A stretch of 64,000 bases of DNA, from positions 24,281,001 through 24,345,000 of the forward strand of contig NC_037094.1 in assembly GCF_002994745.2 (NCBI RefSeq), written 5' to 3'. The notes below the pieces were generated by a model that worked only from the letters and a program-made list of their open reading frames with translations, did not search any database and was not told where the DNA came from. The position numbers and the translations under genes were made by a program. This document shows positions 34,774-46,881 of this stretch, piece after piece; position 1 is the first letter of the stretch; every line of letters starts with the position of its first letter. Source of the DNA: Rosa chinensis. Taxonomy: Eukaryota; Streptophyta; Magnoliopsida; Rosales; Rosaceae.

Positions 34774-35318
34774 CTTCATTCGATACTTCCATTCTCTCTC
34801 TCACTCACTCGCTACCCACATAGTTACTTGTTTACTAAAGAATTCTAATTGGGTTTGGTCGGTTGGGTTTTGTATTGTTTATGAGTGAATGTAAAATTGA
34901 TCCAAAACTAACTCTAATGCCTAAAGCAGAGGACTTGGGTAAAATTACAAGACTTGAGTAAAATCCCAATGCTGTAACTCTAAGATGTAATTCTAATTCA
35001 GTTGAATTTTACTCATCAAGATGGTGTTCTGCTGTAAACCTAAGGACATGCTTCTTCCTTTTCCCTCATTGTTGAAGTTTTGAGCTCACATTACAGGCTC
35101 AACATGAAATTGGAATCATAGTATTCTTACAGCTGATAAAGATTAGTTTTAACTCTTTTTTTTTCTTTTAACTTTTATTCTCTGAATCATTCTTCTGTGG
35201 AATGATGTGGTGTTTGAACCTAGACAGTAGATGCTCTACTATCCCTCCATTTGGGTGCATGTTAATTAGCCTTTTACTGCTTTTATGTATTTGGCACTCT
35301 TCTCCGCGTACTTGAAAT
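34774..35318. other. Duplicated non-coding flank
   Basis: Counterpart of 5160-5266 and 5991-6448 in copy X, without the hAT-like insertion. No gene seen. Confidence 0.5.
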
Positions 35319-35654
35319 TAAGGGGGGTGTATTGTATATGGAATTACTGGCACTTTTAAAGAAATCCATGGAATTTAAAAGTCTGGGTGTATTCAATAGA
35401 GACTTTTAACAGTCCATAAAAGTCTGGGTGTATTCAATTAGGATTTTAAAAAATCTTTATGAATTCCACCAAAGTCTAGGGGTATTCAATTAGGACTTTT
35501 AAAAATGAATAGAAGTTTAGGGGTATTCAAAATATCATTCATACATACGGAATTAGAAAATCATGGAAAATCATGGACTTTGTAGTGTTAAGTATAAATA
35601 CCAAATTCCAATATTTTTCCAGCCACCAGAGCAAAGATTTTGAGTGTGGAAAAG

Positions 35655-37398
35655 TCTGTCAAAGTTCTTCTCTCTGCGCGTTCAAGGTTGGTCCTCCATC
35701 ATCTCTCTTTCATGATTTCTTTTTTCTTTTCTCTATTATTTTGTGATATCAACCTCTAATACCTAACATGTTCATTGTTGTTGTTGAATTTGATTTTTTT
35801 TTTTTTTTCAATTGTGATGCTTGGAACCCTAATATTATCATCAACTCCTAAAACAAAGCCAAATAATGTATATGCCTAATGCTTTTACGGTTCGATCATA
35901 GTCCTGCATACTATTGCGGTTATTGCTATTGTCGTCGCTTGTTTGCTGCGTATGTTTCTTCTTCTTTGTTTTTCTCGCTAGGTTTTCTGTTTCTTTTGTA
36001 TTTGTTGTTGTCCTATATGGCATGGTTCTCTTTTTTTTGCTACTGCTTTGCCCTTGTGGCTCTTAAGTTCGGGTAGATTAGCCAAACGGTGGGTGGTTTT
36101 TTTTTTTTTTCCTTCATGCCATAACTTCTTTTCTATACCTAATAGTGTGTGTGATTTTACCCTGCATTGAGATGGGACTTATGTTGACAATCTCATGTCA
36201 ACTTTCTTAAAATGATAGTAATGTCAGAGGTGCAATTTGGTTCAAGCTTTGGGTGAATCTATACAGAGTTATTAATTTTCATTCAAATTTTGCTTTAACC
36301 CTTCAATTTGAAGCCAATGTTGGCCACCACTAAAGTCGGCAATGGCTGATAAAATTATGTCAGGTTATTTATTTTCTTTTTCTAAAATTTTAGTGTTCTT
36401 TTTTATGCTTTGAGAATATTATGTGTATGTTGAGCAGAGCTTTAATGTTAGAAATTTTACTTTGGGATTACAGAGTAGTAGGTTGAGTAAATAGGATCAC
36501 TGAATCTTCAAAGAGTTAATTCAGCTAAGTTTGTAGTCAGCTGAGAGATAGGAATATTGTTCTGGAGTTTTGATTCATGTTGGTTGGGCAAATTGCCATG
36601 ATGACAGTTGTCTGGTACCTTGATTCAGTTTTGTCATCTTTATGGACCTCAATTTCTTTAGGATTCAGATTCTTTTTATTTTCTCCTTCAAATTCCCATG
36701 GAAACAGATCGTGATCAAGTTTTGGGGTTATGAGAGTCTGATTTGTGCAATTTATGAGTACTGTTTATAATCATATTGTATGGCATGCTATAAAAAACAA
36801 ACAAGTGTGGATCAAAATGTAATTGAATGAATTATGAAACAAAGAAAAATTAATCAAAGAGAAGTTGGCTAGGTAATAATCAATATGAACAATGTATCAA
36901 AATTTGCTATTTTTGTCTCTGCACCCAATTGTCTGAGTTGGTTCCTTTTGTATGCTTAATGCATGTTTAAAGAAAAGAAGAAAGAAAAAAAAAACCTTGC
37001 ATACGTTTTGAAGTAATGCTTCTTACCAGAATGATTCCTTATCCCTAGTAGCCAAAATCATTGCTCTTAATATGAATAGATTCAAGCTGATGAAGGATAC
37101 CAGCAACTCTTCTTTACTTTATTATTTTGTTGTGTCAGAAAGCAATTTAGGAGAGTATGAAAACAGGATATTGGTGCATGTTTATATTGATATACACACC
37201 TGATAGTTGTGCGTCTTGATAACAGAAGGGTTGTCATTTGGGGTCTAATATCTTTCTTGTTTCTTTGTGGAGCCATGTACCTTGGACTTCTAATTTTTTT
37301 TTTCCAGTCTATACTTCCCTTATGTTTATATTGTTCTGAATTATAATGTTTTGATTGATAAAAGTTGCATGTATGATTACTTTTACTCAATCGTATAG
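35655..37398. other. Long 5' region of the Harbinger element
   Basis: There is no protein-like frame between the left subterminal repeats and ORF1. A T-rich tract plus cagatcg-free AT-rich sequence is compatible with a promoter and 5' UTR intron(s). 'gtgatatc' and 'ttgcag'-like motifs exist, but I cannot fix splice sites. Confidence 0.35.
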
Positions 37399-38459
37399 AT
37401 GGGAGATTCACAAGGGAATGGTAAAAGAAAAGATTACAAAACTTGGAATGCTGAAGAGAGCAATGTTTTGCTTCAACTTATGGTTGAAGGCGCCAAACTT
37501 GGATTGCATGATATTAATGGTGTGATAAGCAAACAAACAGTAGAGGCGAAGCTACTTCCTAAACTGAAGGAAAAACTTGGTTGTGAAATAAGTTTTAGTC
37601 ATTACCAAAGTAGAGTGAAATGGTTTAAGAAACAATACACCAATTACTCTCAACTTATGCGTCATAGTTCTGGATTTGGGTGGGATCCGATCACAAAGAG
37701 ATTCACTGCTGATGATGAAGTATGGGCAGATTATTTGAAGGTGAGCTTATTGCTTTTTCATTTTATTCTAATTTAGATTTATAGTTATTTCAAATGGTTA
37801 TCATCATATTGACACGTGTATTTTTTTTTCCCTACTAGTCACATCCAACGCATGGGCACTTTCGGTCAGAAACTTTTCCAGACTATGAGGACTTGAAAAT
37901 TGCAGTTGGAAATGGAACTGCAACTGGAATGGGCTCAATCAGTTTAGGTGATGATACAGATGCCTCTACATTTGGAGCGGAAGAAAACGGACCTTGGGGA
38001 ATTGATGGATTAGTTTTTGATCGAAATACTAACATGTTCGTGCAAAGTGAAAATGAGTCATCACACCAAGAAAACTCGCCATCTCTTTCACAACAACCCT
38101 TCCAAGGTACCAATGTAGATGCTCCACCACATAGCAGGACTCAAGGAAAACGGAGTAGGACTGACTATGAAAATAATAGCGGCTCAAAGGGGGCAACTAG
38201 TCAGGCTGAGGTTTTAGAAAACTTATCAAGTGGCATTGGTAAAATTGTCACAAGTTTTGATAAAATTTGTGGCTTAATGGAGAAGAGAGAATCAAGAGAG
38301 AGTGATCTTTTGGATGCTATGAACGAGACCCCAGGATTAACTGATGAGGCTTGCTTTATGGCTCTTGATTTGCTTAATACTAAAGCAAAGCAAGATTTCT
38401 TCTTGAAGATGACTCCTGAACAACGACATAATTGGATCACCTATAAACAAATGCAATAG
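37399..38459 (+). CDS. Harbinger ORF1: Myb/SANT-like (trihelix-type) DNA-binding protein
   Basis: Exon 1 is 37399-37740, the intron gtgagc...ctag is 37741-37838, and exon 2 is 37839-38459. They encode 320 residues with an intact frame. Residues ~12-112 form the Myb/SANT-like domain, with YKTWNAEESNVLLQLMVEG, QSRVKWFKKQY, GFGWDPITKRF and EVWADYLK supplying the spaced tryptophans. A Ser/Gly-rich middle follows, then a basic patch (GKRSRTDY), and a helical C-terminus (LLDAMNETPG, ALDLLNTKAKQDFFLKM). In PIF/Harbinger elements this protein binds the element ends and helps bring the transposase into the nucleus. It precedes ORF2 in the same orientation, as usual in plants. Confidence 0.9.
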
Positions 38460-38712
38460 GTGTGGGTCAATCTCCACTAGCGACACCTAATAAGCAATAG
38501 GCTATGTTCTATTATTAATTTTAAGTTATGGAGTTTGATTTTATTTTGTTTGAATTGCAGCTTGTTTTGAATGATTTTAAACTGGTATGTTATGAATTAC
38601 AATTTGATTTTTGTTTGAATATTTATGATTTTTGATTTGCTTTTGAATGAATGTTAATATGAATAGTGATATATTTTTTTATAAATATGTTTAGGTGCTT
38701 TCTCTATTAGCA

Positions 38713-40194
38713 ATGTCTGAAATGGACATGTATGGAGCTGATGAAGAGGAAGAGCAGTTTTACGAGGCTGTTAAGATATTATTAATGGCAATACAAGCAG
38801 TGATTTATGTGTTATACGAACTTGTGTTCAGCATACGTGGTGAACATATTAGACGTCCGCTGACTCGTCGACCAGTGACATCAAGTGGATACATATATAT
38901 GCACAACATATTGGACAGAGACCCTCAAATCTTTAGAGATGTGTATAGAATGTATCCTGACGTGTTTCGAAAATTATGTAGCATCCTAAAAGCGAAAACA
39001 CCTTTACGGGATACAAGACACATTTGTGTTGAAGAAATGCTTGCAACCTTTTTACTAGTTGTCGGCCAAAATAATCGATACAGTGAAGCTCGGCTGATAT
39101 TTGAGCGATCTCATTTTGCTGTTAGCAGAAGTTTCAACAAAGTCTTGAAGGCCTTGAATACAATAGCACCACAGTTTATGGCTAAACCTGAATCCATATA
39201 TACCACCTAACATAAGAGAAAGTACAAGGTTCTATCCTTACTTTAAGGTAAGCAATGCAACTTTTATGGATGGTTAATTATTTATTTCATTGTACAGTAA
39301 TGAAGATATTATTTCATTTTTTCTTTTCAGCTATTGATATCTTTTTTCATTATTTTAGGATTGTGTCGGAGCTATAGATGGCACGCATATTCCTGCAACG
39401 GTAGTTGGACGTGAGGTAAGCAGATATCGAAATCGCCATGGGAAGATATCACAAAATGTATTAGCAGCTTGTAACTTTGATTTACAGTTCATATATGTGA
39501 TTAGTGGATGGGAGGGTTCCGCTCATGATTCAAAAGTGTTGAATGATGCGATTTCTAGACGAAATGGACTCAAAGTGCCACCAGGTATAGTTTTACGTGC
39601 ATAAAAAAAATTCAGAGTACTTATTACAATTTATGTCATATAACATATATATAACATACTAATTGCACATGTTTTTTATTATTAGGTAAATATTACTTAG
39701 GGGACTGCGGATTCCCAAATCGACGTCAGTTCCTAGCTCCATTTCGAGGTACTCGATATCACCTCAAAGATTTTGGTGGTGAAGGAAATCATCCTGTCAA
39801 TGCAATTGAGTTATTCAATCTTCGCCATGCTTCCTTGAGGAACGTAATTGAGAGAATATTTGGAATATTTAAGTCGCGTTTCACAATCTTCAAATCAGCA
39901 CCACCATTTTTATATAAGACACAAGCAGAACTAGTTTTGGCTTGTGCAGGACTGCACAATTTTCTTCGACAGGAATGTCGTTCAGATGAATTTCCTCCTG
40001 AACCAGAAGACGATCCGATAGACAATCATGAAGATAATTTTGAATGGGATGATTTTCAAACCCAAGATCAGCAAAGAGAGAATGCTAATGAATGGAGAAT
40101 GAGTATTGCTACTCATATGTGGACAGATGCCCAACCAAATGCCAACAATGAAAACAATGACAATCAAGAAAGTGAAAATGAGGGAGAAGAATAA
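38713..40194 (+). pseudogene. Harbinger transposase (DDE_4/HARBI1 family), one frameshift
   Basis: Exons are 38713-39247, 39359-39594 less ten bases (ending 39584), and 39686-40194; the introns have GT-AG ends. Catalytic residues are all present: Asp in GAIDGTH (39377), Asp in SAHDSKV (39527) and Glu in NVIERIFG (39850). A helix-turn-helix-like N-terminal part (CVEEMLATFLLVVGQNNRYS, FERSHFAVSRSFNKVLKAL) precedes them. The C-terminus is acidic. In exon 1 one extra base in the TA-rich stretch at about 39195-39200 shifts the frame and gives a stop at 39208. Everything else is open (about 423 codons). It therefore looks recently inactivated, or carries a sequence error. An upstream start at 38695 is possible. 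Confidence 0.88.
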
Positions 40195-40658
40195 ATCATA
40201 TCATTATTTCAAAGACGTCTGCTTATTTGGCATGAAACTTCATCAATGTGTTTTTTTTTTCCTTCTCTTTTTGGATATCTTTTGGTTTGGTTGATTATAT
40301 TTGGAGGTTTTTCCTTTATTTTCTTATATGTTTGTTTCATGACATTATTTGAGCTTCTCTGATTCCTACGCTAATGGTGATTAGTTAACATAGCTATGGC
40401 ATCGTATTTTATTCTCTGACTAATAAACTAGCTTGGTTTTTCTTTTTTATAAGTATTGTGAAATCTACATAAGTCATTCATATAAAGTCTGTAGATTTTT
40501 ACAAATCAATAAAAATCTGTGCTAAAAATCAATAAAAGTCAATGGTTTTTAAAAAATCAATAAAAGTCTATGAACTTTTTATAGAATCCATGGACTTTTG
40601 AAAAAGTCTATCATTTAAAAAAACTCCACACAAATCCAAATACAATACACCCCCCTAA

Positions 40659-41920
40659 ATGTGAATTGAAATAGCTGCATGAAATGTCAATTCAGAATGT
40701 GAATTCTTGTTCAAGTTTGAATTTTGATTCATGTATTAAGTAGGGATCCCTGTTTGGACTGTGACTTATTCAGCTGTTTGGGTGCAGGTTGATGGCATCA
40801 GGTGGGCAGTGTGGAAGTCCCTTCATTTGTTAAAGCTTGAGAAAACATTGTCTTAAGGCCTTCCTGCAAAACTCCTTCGGCCATCTTTGGCTGTTTTCAG
40901 GTCATCTTACCTATCCTTGACAGCAGAATGTGTGTTTCTGAGGAGTTTAGATATTAACTTTAAAACCTTTACATGCTGACTTGCATTGAAGATGCAGCTG
41001 TCTGTTGTGACGTAGTTGTTACTCAAGATGAATGAATTAGATAATGTATTTGGTGTTGATCATACTCTTTGGTGTTTCAAATTAGTGGAGAGCATTTTGT
41101 GAATTAATGTGTCAATATTGCTTGTTGTGGATCATAGAGGCTTTGCCCTGCCTGTCATGGTGATGAAATAAAAAGTATATCTCGGATTTTCCATGCAATG
41201 TTCTCTTTATTTTTCTGAAAGGCTAGGTGTTATGTTTCTGCTCTGGCCTCTAACCAACTCTCTTGTACAGAAATATGTAAACCTAGTGGCTAAGTGCATG
41301 GTGATCTGTATCTGCCTATGGCCGGTTGTCATTTACTTTGGTTGTTTTATCAGTAGTCGGGAACTAATATGCTAAAACACTGAGAAAGGTATAAGCTAGT
41401 TTAATTAAGCTACATCTGTATATGCATGAAGCCCTTTTTCTTCAGGGTAAAAATAGTAATAATGGAGGTATATTGAACATTACTACAAGTTAGTTTCTTG
41501 TTCATCAGCAAAAACAAGTATTCTAATGTCTAGAAATTAGGGAGGTTTGAGCTCAGCGTAAAGAACGGGATGAACTGGTGGCTGTTAAAACTCAATTCAA
41601 GAAAGAGATGAGTGAAGTCAAAGAAACCAGTTTGATATAGATCTTTAGTGAGTTTTTGTGTGTTTCTATGAGTTGCAAGATATTTATACATCTCCAAACT
41701 CGATCTGCCTGCACCCATTTTCATAGACAATGATATGCTTTTGAGCTTGAAACAAAAGTCATCTTCTATTTTTGGTTCTGGCCATTGATATCCATATGCT
41801 GAAGAGTGTATTTAAGGATGGTAGATACTGGCTTACCTCACATGGTAACTCTTTATTTGTTTGAAGACAAGAATTTCTTATATACTTTGTTGAACCTTTG
41901 TTCTTGCATTGTTTGAATAG
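40659..41920. other. Duplicated mostly non-coding region (Y)
   Basis: Counterpart of 7149-8416. It includes the decayed exon at about 41420-41640 (RDELVAVKTQFKKE readable near 41570). No functional frame. Confidence 0.5.
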
Positions 41921-42410
41921 GTGATATATCGAGATTTGAAATCCTCCAATGTGCTCTTGGATGAGAACTTTAAGCCGAAGCTCTCAGACTTTGTGCTTGC
42001 TAGAGAAGGGCCAAAGGGGTAGGTATAAGTTCTTTAAGGACTCCGTGTCAACTTCATTTGGAGGTTGGCATAATCTTGTTTGAATTGTAATATTGAGAGG
42101 ACAAATTGGATTTGTTATTTATTAGCCTTTCTTGTTCTTTCCTTCTATTTCACAAATTCCCTGATAATGGTTCATATTGTATTTGCTTTTGTTATCAGGT
42201 GATGGGGACTAGGGACTCATGCATATGCTTCCCCAGAGTATGTTGAAACACACCATCTTTTGATCCATAGTGACTTATGAGATCCTCACTGGGAGACGTG
42301 TCATAGAAAGACATCGACCAACTGCGGAGCAGAAGCTTCTTTATTGGGTTAGACAGTACTTGAGACCAGTATTCTGTCCAAAATGGGTGTACGTTAATTA
42401 TTTGAAGAAG
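41921..42410 (+). pseudogene. RLCK-VII kinase remnant P1, exons 3-4 (Y)
   Basis: Exon 3 (41921 to about 42019) has a normal acceptor here (tttgaatag, lost in X) and reads [18 protein letters not shown], then [12 protein letters not shown] before a stop. The DFG glycine is replaced by valine. Exon 4 (about 42198-42380) has the AYASPEYVE-like region with several stops and [19 protein letters not shown]. It ends in non-kinase sequence. As in X, the ATP-binding exons are absent. Confidence 0.72.
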
Positions 42411-44325
42411 TTATTTTAGCTCGTTTTCTGCCACAAATAAATAGTTTTTGAAGGTAATCCACACCATATAGTTGAAGCAAAAGGATTTTGGAGGTAATCT
42501 ACACCATATAGATGTATAAATGTGAAAATCACAATTGACTTGGTTTCAGTTCCAAGTCTAAGTATCTTTAGAAATTGGCCGACTTGACTGATTTTGTAAA
42601 GGTAGTTATGGCTGATCTCGTCCGGATATCTAATGATGAAGGTAGTCAGTGTTACAACATGACCCAAATGGATTTGTGGGCTATATTGTTGGGGTACTTA
42701 TCAAGTAGTTTGATAGGTTGCTATTGTTTTGAACGTTTTTTTGACAGTGTGTGATACTTTTTTTTAGGAGTGAAATCCACACGCTCTATTTAGAATTCTC
42801 ATAAAAAGACAAAATTTAAGTTAGTAAAGACAAAATTTAAGTTACTAAAAAAAGAAAACATGGAGTATTGATTATAAAATAGGGAGTGGAGATTCTTATT
42901 TTTCTTTCATTCGGTGTTTTGCCTCGCTTTGAGTTTTACCCCTATACGGTTTTAGTAAGGCCACTGTGACTCTTGTATATTTCTCCTATTTTATGAACAA
43001 ATAGTTAAAACTGTTCTGTCCACCTGCCAATCTACAACGCTCCACCATCGTAGACTTGGCATAAACAGCAGTAACAACACTACTAACCGAATCAAAAACA
43101 GTTTGAAATGAAGCCAGTTGATCTGTGATTGAAAGAATTTGAGTGGAAGGATTGAGAGATGGCTTACAAAGACCAAAGATTAGGCCTAGGCACCCCTCTG
43201 CCATTTGACAGATTAGAACCAAGTTCAAAGAATGCCAAAAAGAAACCGGAATAGAAGCCAAATCCACGAAAGGCTTATTGTTTTCCAATGATTTTAATTT
43301 GATTCTAACTAATTAGATGAATTCAGTCTTTTCCATGGACGTCAAAGCTGAAAGAAAATACACCAAAAGCTTGATGGCTTTGATGCACATCAATTCCACT
43401 TGGTTGACCTTGACTATAACCAAAATGAGTTGGACGTTTGTGTGGAAATTTTGTACAAGTTAAAAGCAAACATATATAGATATTGCAAAGCCAAACTTGT
43501 AGATCAAGGAACACAGCTGCCTTCAAGATGAAGATCGAGTATTAATTAGAAAGATTTTAGCCCACTAAAATTTGCGTATTCAATCGACTCAAATTAAGAA
43601 CCGGTGAACTAGGGATTCAATCCATCAAAATAATTAAAACAGAGGCTCAAATAATGTAGATGTTACAATTCAAGTAGTCAAGGGCCGGTCACACCATGAT
43701 GATACGATCCTGTTTGGTATGTACTTAAAAAAGTTATTTCAACCTTGACAGAATGCATGGACATTCCATTTATGATATTCGACATAATGATTTGCTTTTG
43801 AGTATAGAGCAAGGTAAACATTCCATTTATGTTTTTATCTTGATCGACTTCCCATTTGTACAATCATACTGTTGAATTGGGATATGAAGAAAAGTGCATC
43901 GGCATGCCATTTGTAGAAGAACCTAGGGGTGGGCTCGCGAAACCGAAAACCGAAAAAAACAGCACCGATATCCGAACCGCGATCGAAAAAAACTGCACCG
44001 AACATGAAAAAACCGCACCACACCGAATCTGTTCGGTTCGGTTTTCGGTTTCGGCCCTAACCGCACCTAACCGAACCGAGAAACCGAACCGCAAAACCGA
44101 AATACTGTTCACTTACTACAAAACGACGTCGTTTTTTATTAGGGTTTGGAGACCAACTTACCTCGCTGTAGTCGCCCTTCCTCGAGTCGAATCCTCATTT
44201 CCTCTCGCCTCTCTTTTCTTCTCTCGACCTAATCATTTCAGTCTCTCTCTTTCTTCTCTAGCCTCTCGGCCTCTCTTTCTTCTCTTCGATAATCTTCTCA
44301 GTTTTCTCTTCGTCATCGAGAATTC

Positions 44326-44506
44326 GAGATCGTCAAGGAGATTGCCAAGGACTGGAAGGGTCGTTAGTCCTCTTAGTTTTCTCTTCGTCTCTGGTCTCCG
44401 CCGCCACTCCGGTCATCTAGGCCCTCAAAGAGCTAGATCGCGACCGCAAGGTGTAGAACATCAAGCACAGCGGCAAGTTGACAATGAGGACCTGAGCGGA
44501 ACTGTC
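44326..44506 (+). pseudogene. Captured ribosomal protein L12 (uL11) fragment
   Basis: The first piece reads VKEIAKDWKG (about 44332-44361). After a gap, 'VSAATPVI*ALKELDRDRK' (about 44391-44450) matches [20 protein letters not shown] of eukaryotic 60S L12. Then NIKHSGK (44455-44476) and, after an internal deletion, DLSGTV (about 44489-44506). L12 lies at the base of the ribosomal P-stalk. Stops replace lysine codons and a central stretch is deleted, so it cannot encode L12. No introns interrupt the pieces, but the gap may hide one. Confidence 0.82.
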
Positions 44507-45010
44507 GCTTTACCCGCACCTTTATTCTTCTTCATATTATGCAGATCCAGAGCCTTTCTCTCAAGTACTCTCTCTATCTCTATATCTGTATATATCTATA
44601 GATCTTTCTACCTCTGTTTGATTCTAATTGATATTAATAGTTTTGTAATTCGTAAAAACTGAGATGAAGGTGTTTGCTGCAGATCCAGCCATATTGCTGA
44701 AGGCATTAAGCAGCCCCGGTACGTTTTGCTTTCTATGATTAATTTGCTTATTGTGTGGTTGAACATATGGCCAAAGTTTGTGGCTTTATAATCGATTACT
44801 GGCTTACTGCTATTGATCTGTAAATTCATGCTCTATATTTCTACTTTACCATGTGGCTTTAGGCTTTCTTAATGGATTCAAATTCTTCATCTATCAAGGA
44901 CAGCTTACTGTGGTTTGTGATTGAGCAGCCAAAAATAGTGCCAATCTAGTTAAGGAAGTTTAGTTAGACACACTGCTAACCTCTTTAGTACAATGATTGT
45001 TTGCTTACAG

Positions 45011-45588
45011 ATTTCTGGAACTATTCGTAACTGTTGTTTTGAAGCTATGAGCGAGCTGCAGAATTTGCTTTTGATTTCAGAGTTTCTCTGGCCAGCTCTG
45101 CTTCTACCTGTTGCCGGTAACAAGGTAAGATAAGCACCTGCTTCTTGACTTTAGAACTTTCTTATCAATTAGGCTAAGGAATGCTGGACTCTTTACTATT
45201 TAGTGCAAGAACGTTAGATGAAAAGTATCCTTTATTTACTAAAACACATCATATGAATATTCTCTCCCGTATTTGTCTCCTGACTTTTATTTTTAAAGAG
45301 TTATAGAATCTTCACAAATTTTGTTATAGATAGCGTTCTATAGTTCTATCTGCTTACGAGTTGCAATACTAAAATATAAAGAGTTCTGTTTCTTTCTGCT
45401 ACTCTTCATTTTTTCTTTTTGTTTCCTCTCCTGTTAATATGGTGAATGGTGCCTAGATTTACAGTCAGCAAGATAGATCAAAAATGCCACTTGAGCTTAG
45501 TAGTGCTCTCTCAATTGAGCGTGAACCAGTTGATGATCCTGAAATTCGTGCTGAAGTCCTGGAGGCAATATACATGATCACATTACAG
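45011..45588 (+). pseudogene. Captured HGH1-homologue fragment, with intron
   Basis: Two exons are clear. Exon 45011-45124 encodes ISGTIRNCCFEAMSELQNLL and SEFLWPALLLPVAGNK. Exon 45457-45588 encodes IYSQQDRSKMPLELSSAL, EREPVDDPEIRAEVLEAIYM and ITLQ. They are joined in frame by a GT-AG intron (45125-45456). This is the C-terminal ARM-repeat region of HGH1, a chaperone of elongation factor eEF2 in yeast and human. Both exons are open. Capture with the intron means the source was genomic DNA. The N-terminal part and the last exon of the gene are missing. Confidence 0.85.
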
Positions 45589-46376
45589 GTCGACTAACTA
45601 ACATTTCGTCTGAGTTCTTTCTAAGTGTGCTCTACATGCAGTAATTTATATCTTGACTTGTTTATTTAATGGATGGTATATGGCTGCATGCTTTCAAAGT
45701 TAAAAACTGATATCAAGGAATGTGATTCAATAACAAAGGCAGATAGTTTAGCATCCAGTATATTTAGCATTCAAAGTTCATTTTCCAAGGCAGAAATTTT
45801 ATCATAGTGAGATCTCATCTAGCATCATCATTCATCAGATCATAATGCTCAAAAGAAATCATATTTTCTTTTGGCCAAAAGTAAAAAGATATCTACAAAA
45901 AGAAAATGTGAATGTACTCATAGAGAGATGAAGTAACATCTTGCATGCCATGTTAACGAAAAATAAAATAGGACAGAAAGAGGGGGGAGGGGAAAAAGAT
46001 AATATTTTACTAATCTATTACATTCTTTTAACTCATAAACTAAACTGTGATAGAAAGGCAGCCTCATGCCTCAAAAAGTTGCATCAAATATTGATCACAG
46101 GATACTGCTTTAGTGTACTGAATCTGAAGCAAAAACACATCTATGCTAATTTGGGCTTTTTCTTTTGTATATTTGTTCGGCTTTTGCAGGTGAAAAATGA
46201 TGCAAGCACTAATGGTTTTCGTTTTTGTTACTGGTAAGTTGTTTAGTATTCAATCAGTTTGCTCAACTTATCTAATCTCAACTCATTATCCACTCAAGTT
46301 CAGTCTGATGTAATCTTGCAAGTTGTAATGCAGGCCTTGCTAACTCTATTGATAGATTATGGTTCAGCAGCAATGG

Positions 46377-46437
46377 GACAGAAGTCACAGAACCCAACCG
46401 AGGCTGAGCTCTAAGATATGATCAATGAAGTGGACTG
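46377..46437 (+). pseudogene. Captured calmodulin EF-hand 2 fragment
   Basis: The frame reads SQNPTEAEL, a stop, then DMINEVD. This matches the calmodulin linker [21 protein letters not shown] that opens EF-hand 2, with a stop at the glutamine codon. The sequence diverges right after the first EF-hand aspartates. It may continue a few codons upstream (46331-46376), where I see no clear match. The fragment cannot bind calcium. Confidence 0.72.
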
Positions 46438-46881
46438 TTAATGGATTTTTAACTTTCAAGCATTCTATTTGATTAATTGTAATCTATATATGTTGGTCAT
46501 TGTAGATAATCATTTTTGCTAGATTTGGATCTAGGTTTTGCTGGCTGTTGTTGGTTTGTGTTGAATTACTACTAATTATAAGTTATGCCTTAACAGTCTG
46601 CAATTGTTGTGTAAAAAAAAAGACTAGGGAAGATTCAACAAAATAGGTTTTGGTCTAAAGAGGTAAAAGTGGTAAGAACTCTGTTTTCCTTAAAAAAAAA
46701 AAAAAAAAAAAAAAACCGAACTGGACCAGACTGAACCGAACCGAACCGAACTGGTCGGTGTTTTCGGTTTTAAATTCTCAAAAACGCAAAACCGAACCGA
46801 ACCGAGTCTTAATTCGGTTCGATTTTCGGTTTAGGCTCAAAACCGAACCGTTCGGAACCGAACCCACCCCCTAGAAGAACC

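Larger units (their letters stand above)
35322..40655 (+). mobile_element. PIF/Harbinger transposon with both ORFs (Y only)
   Basis: The element is 5334 bp. It starts GGGGGGTGTATTGTAT and ends with the exact inverse, ATACAATACACCCCCC (16-bp terminal inverted repeats). It is flanked by the 3-bp TAA duplication (35319-35321, 40656-40658) typical of this superfamily. Copy X has no such insertion. Subterminal repeats are plain: 'gtctgggtgtattcaat'-like units near the left end (35383, 35425, 35476, 35519) and 'aataaaagtc'-like units near the right end (40450-40600). It encodes a Myb/SANT-like protein (37399-38459) and a DDE transposase (38713-40194). Confidence 0.95.
43924..46873. mobile_element. 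hAT-type element carrying pieces of several host genes (Pack-type, Y only)
   Basis: The 2950-bp insertion is flanked by the perfect 8-bp repeat GAAGAACC (43916-43923, 46874-46881). Copy X has one GAAGAACC at the empty site (about 12136). Ends are TAGGGGTGGG... and ...CCCACCCCCTA, matching hAT-type terminal repeats. Subterminal zones are packed with 'aaccgaaccgaa'/'ttcggttcggtt' motifs (43940-44105 and 46720-46865). No transposase is present. The interior holds fragments of ribosomal protein L12, HGH1 and calmodulin, all on the plus strand. Confidence 0.9.

Noticed and set aside
37883..38113. Minus-strand frames within the Harbinger ORFs
   Set aside because: They lie opposite the well-supported ORF1 and transposase exons.
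42986..43288. Minus-strand 100-codon frame (MENNKPFVDLASIPVSFW...) in Y
   Set aside because: In X the same sequence is split by a deletion and other frames are equally open; I could not match any family. It was left in the low-coding region.
43856..44662. A 268-codon open frame across the left end of the hAT element
   Set aside because: It starts outside the element, runs through the terminal repeats, and reads the captured L12 piece mostly in the wrong frame. It is a chance product of low-stop GC-richer sequence.
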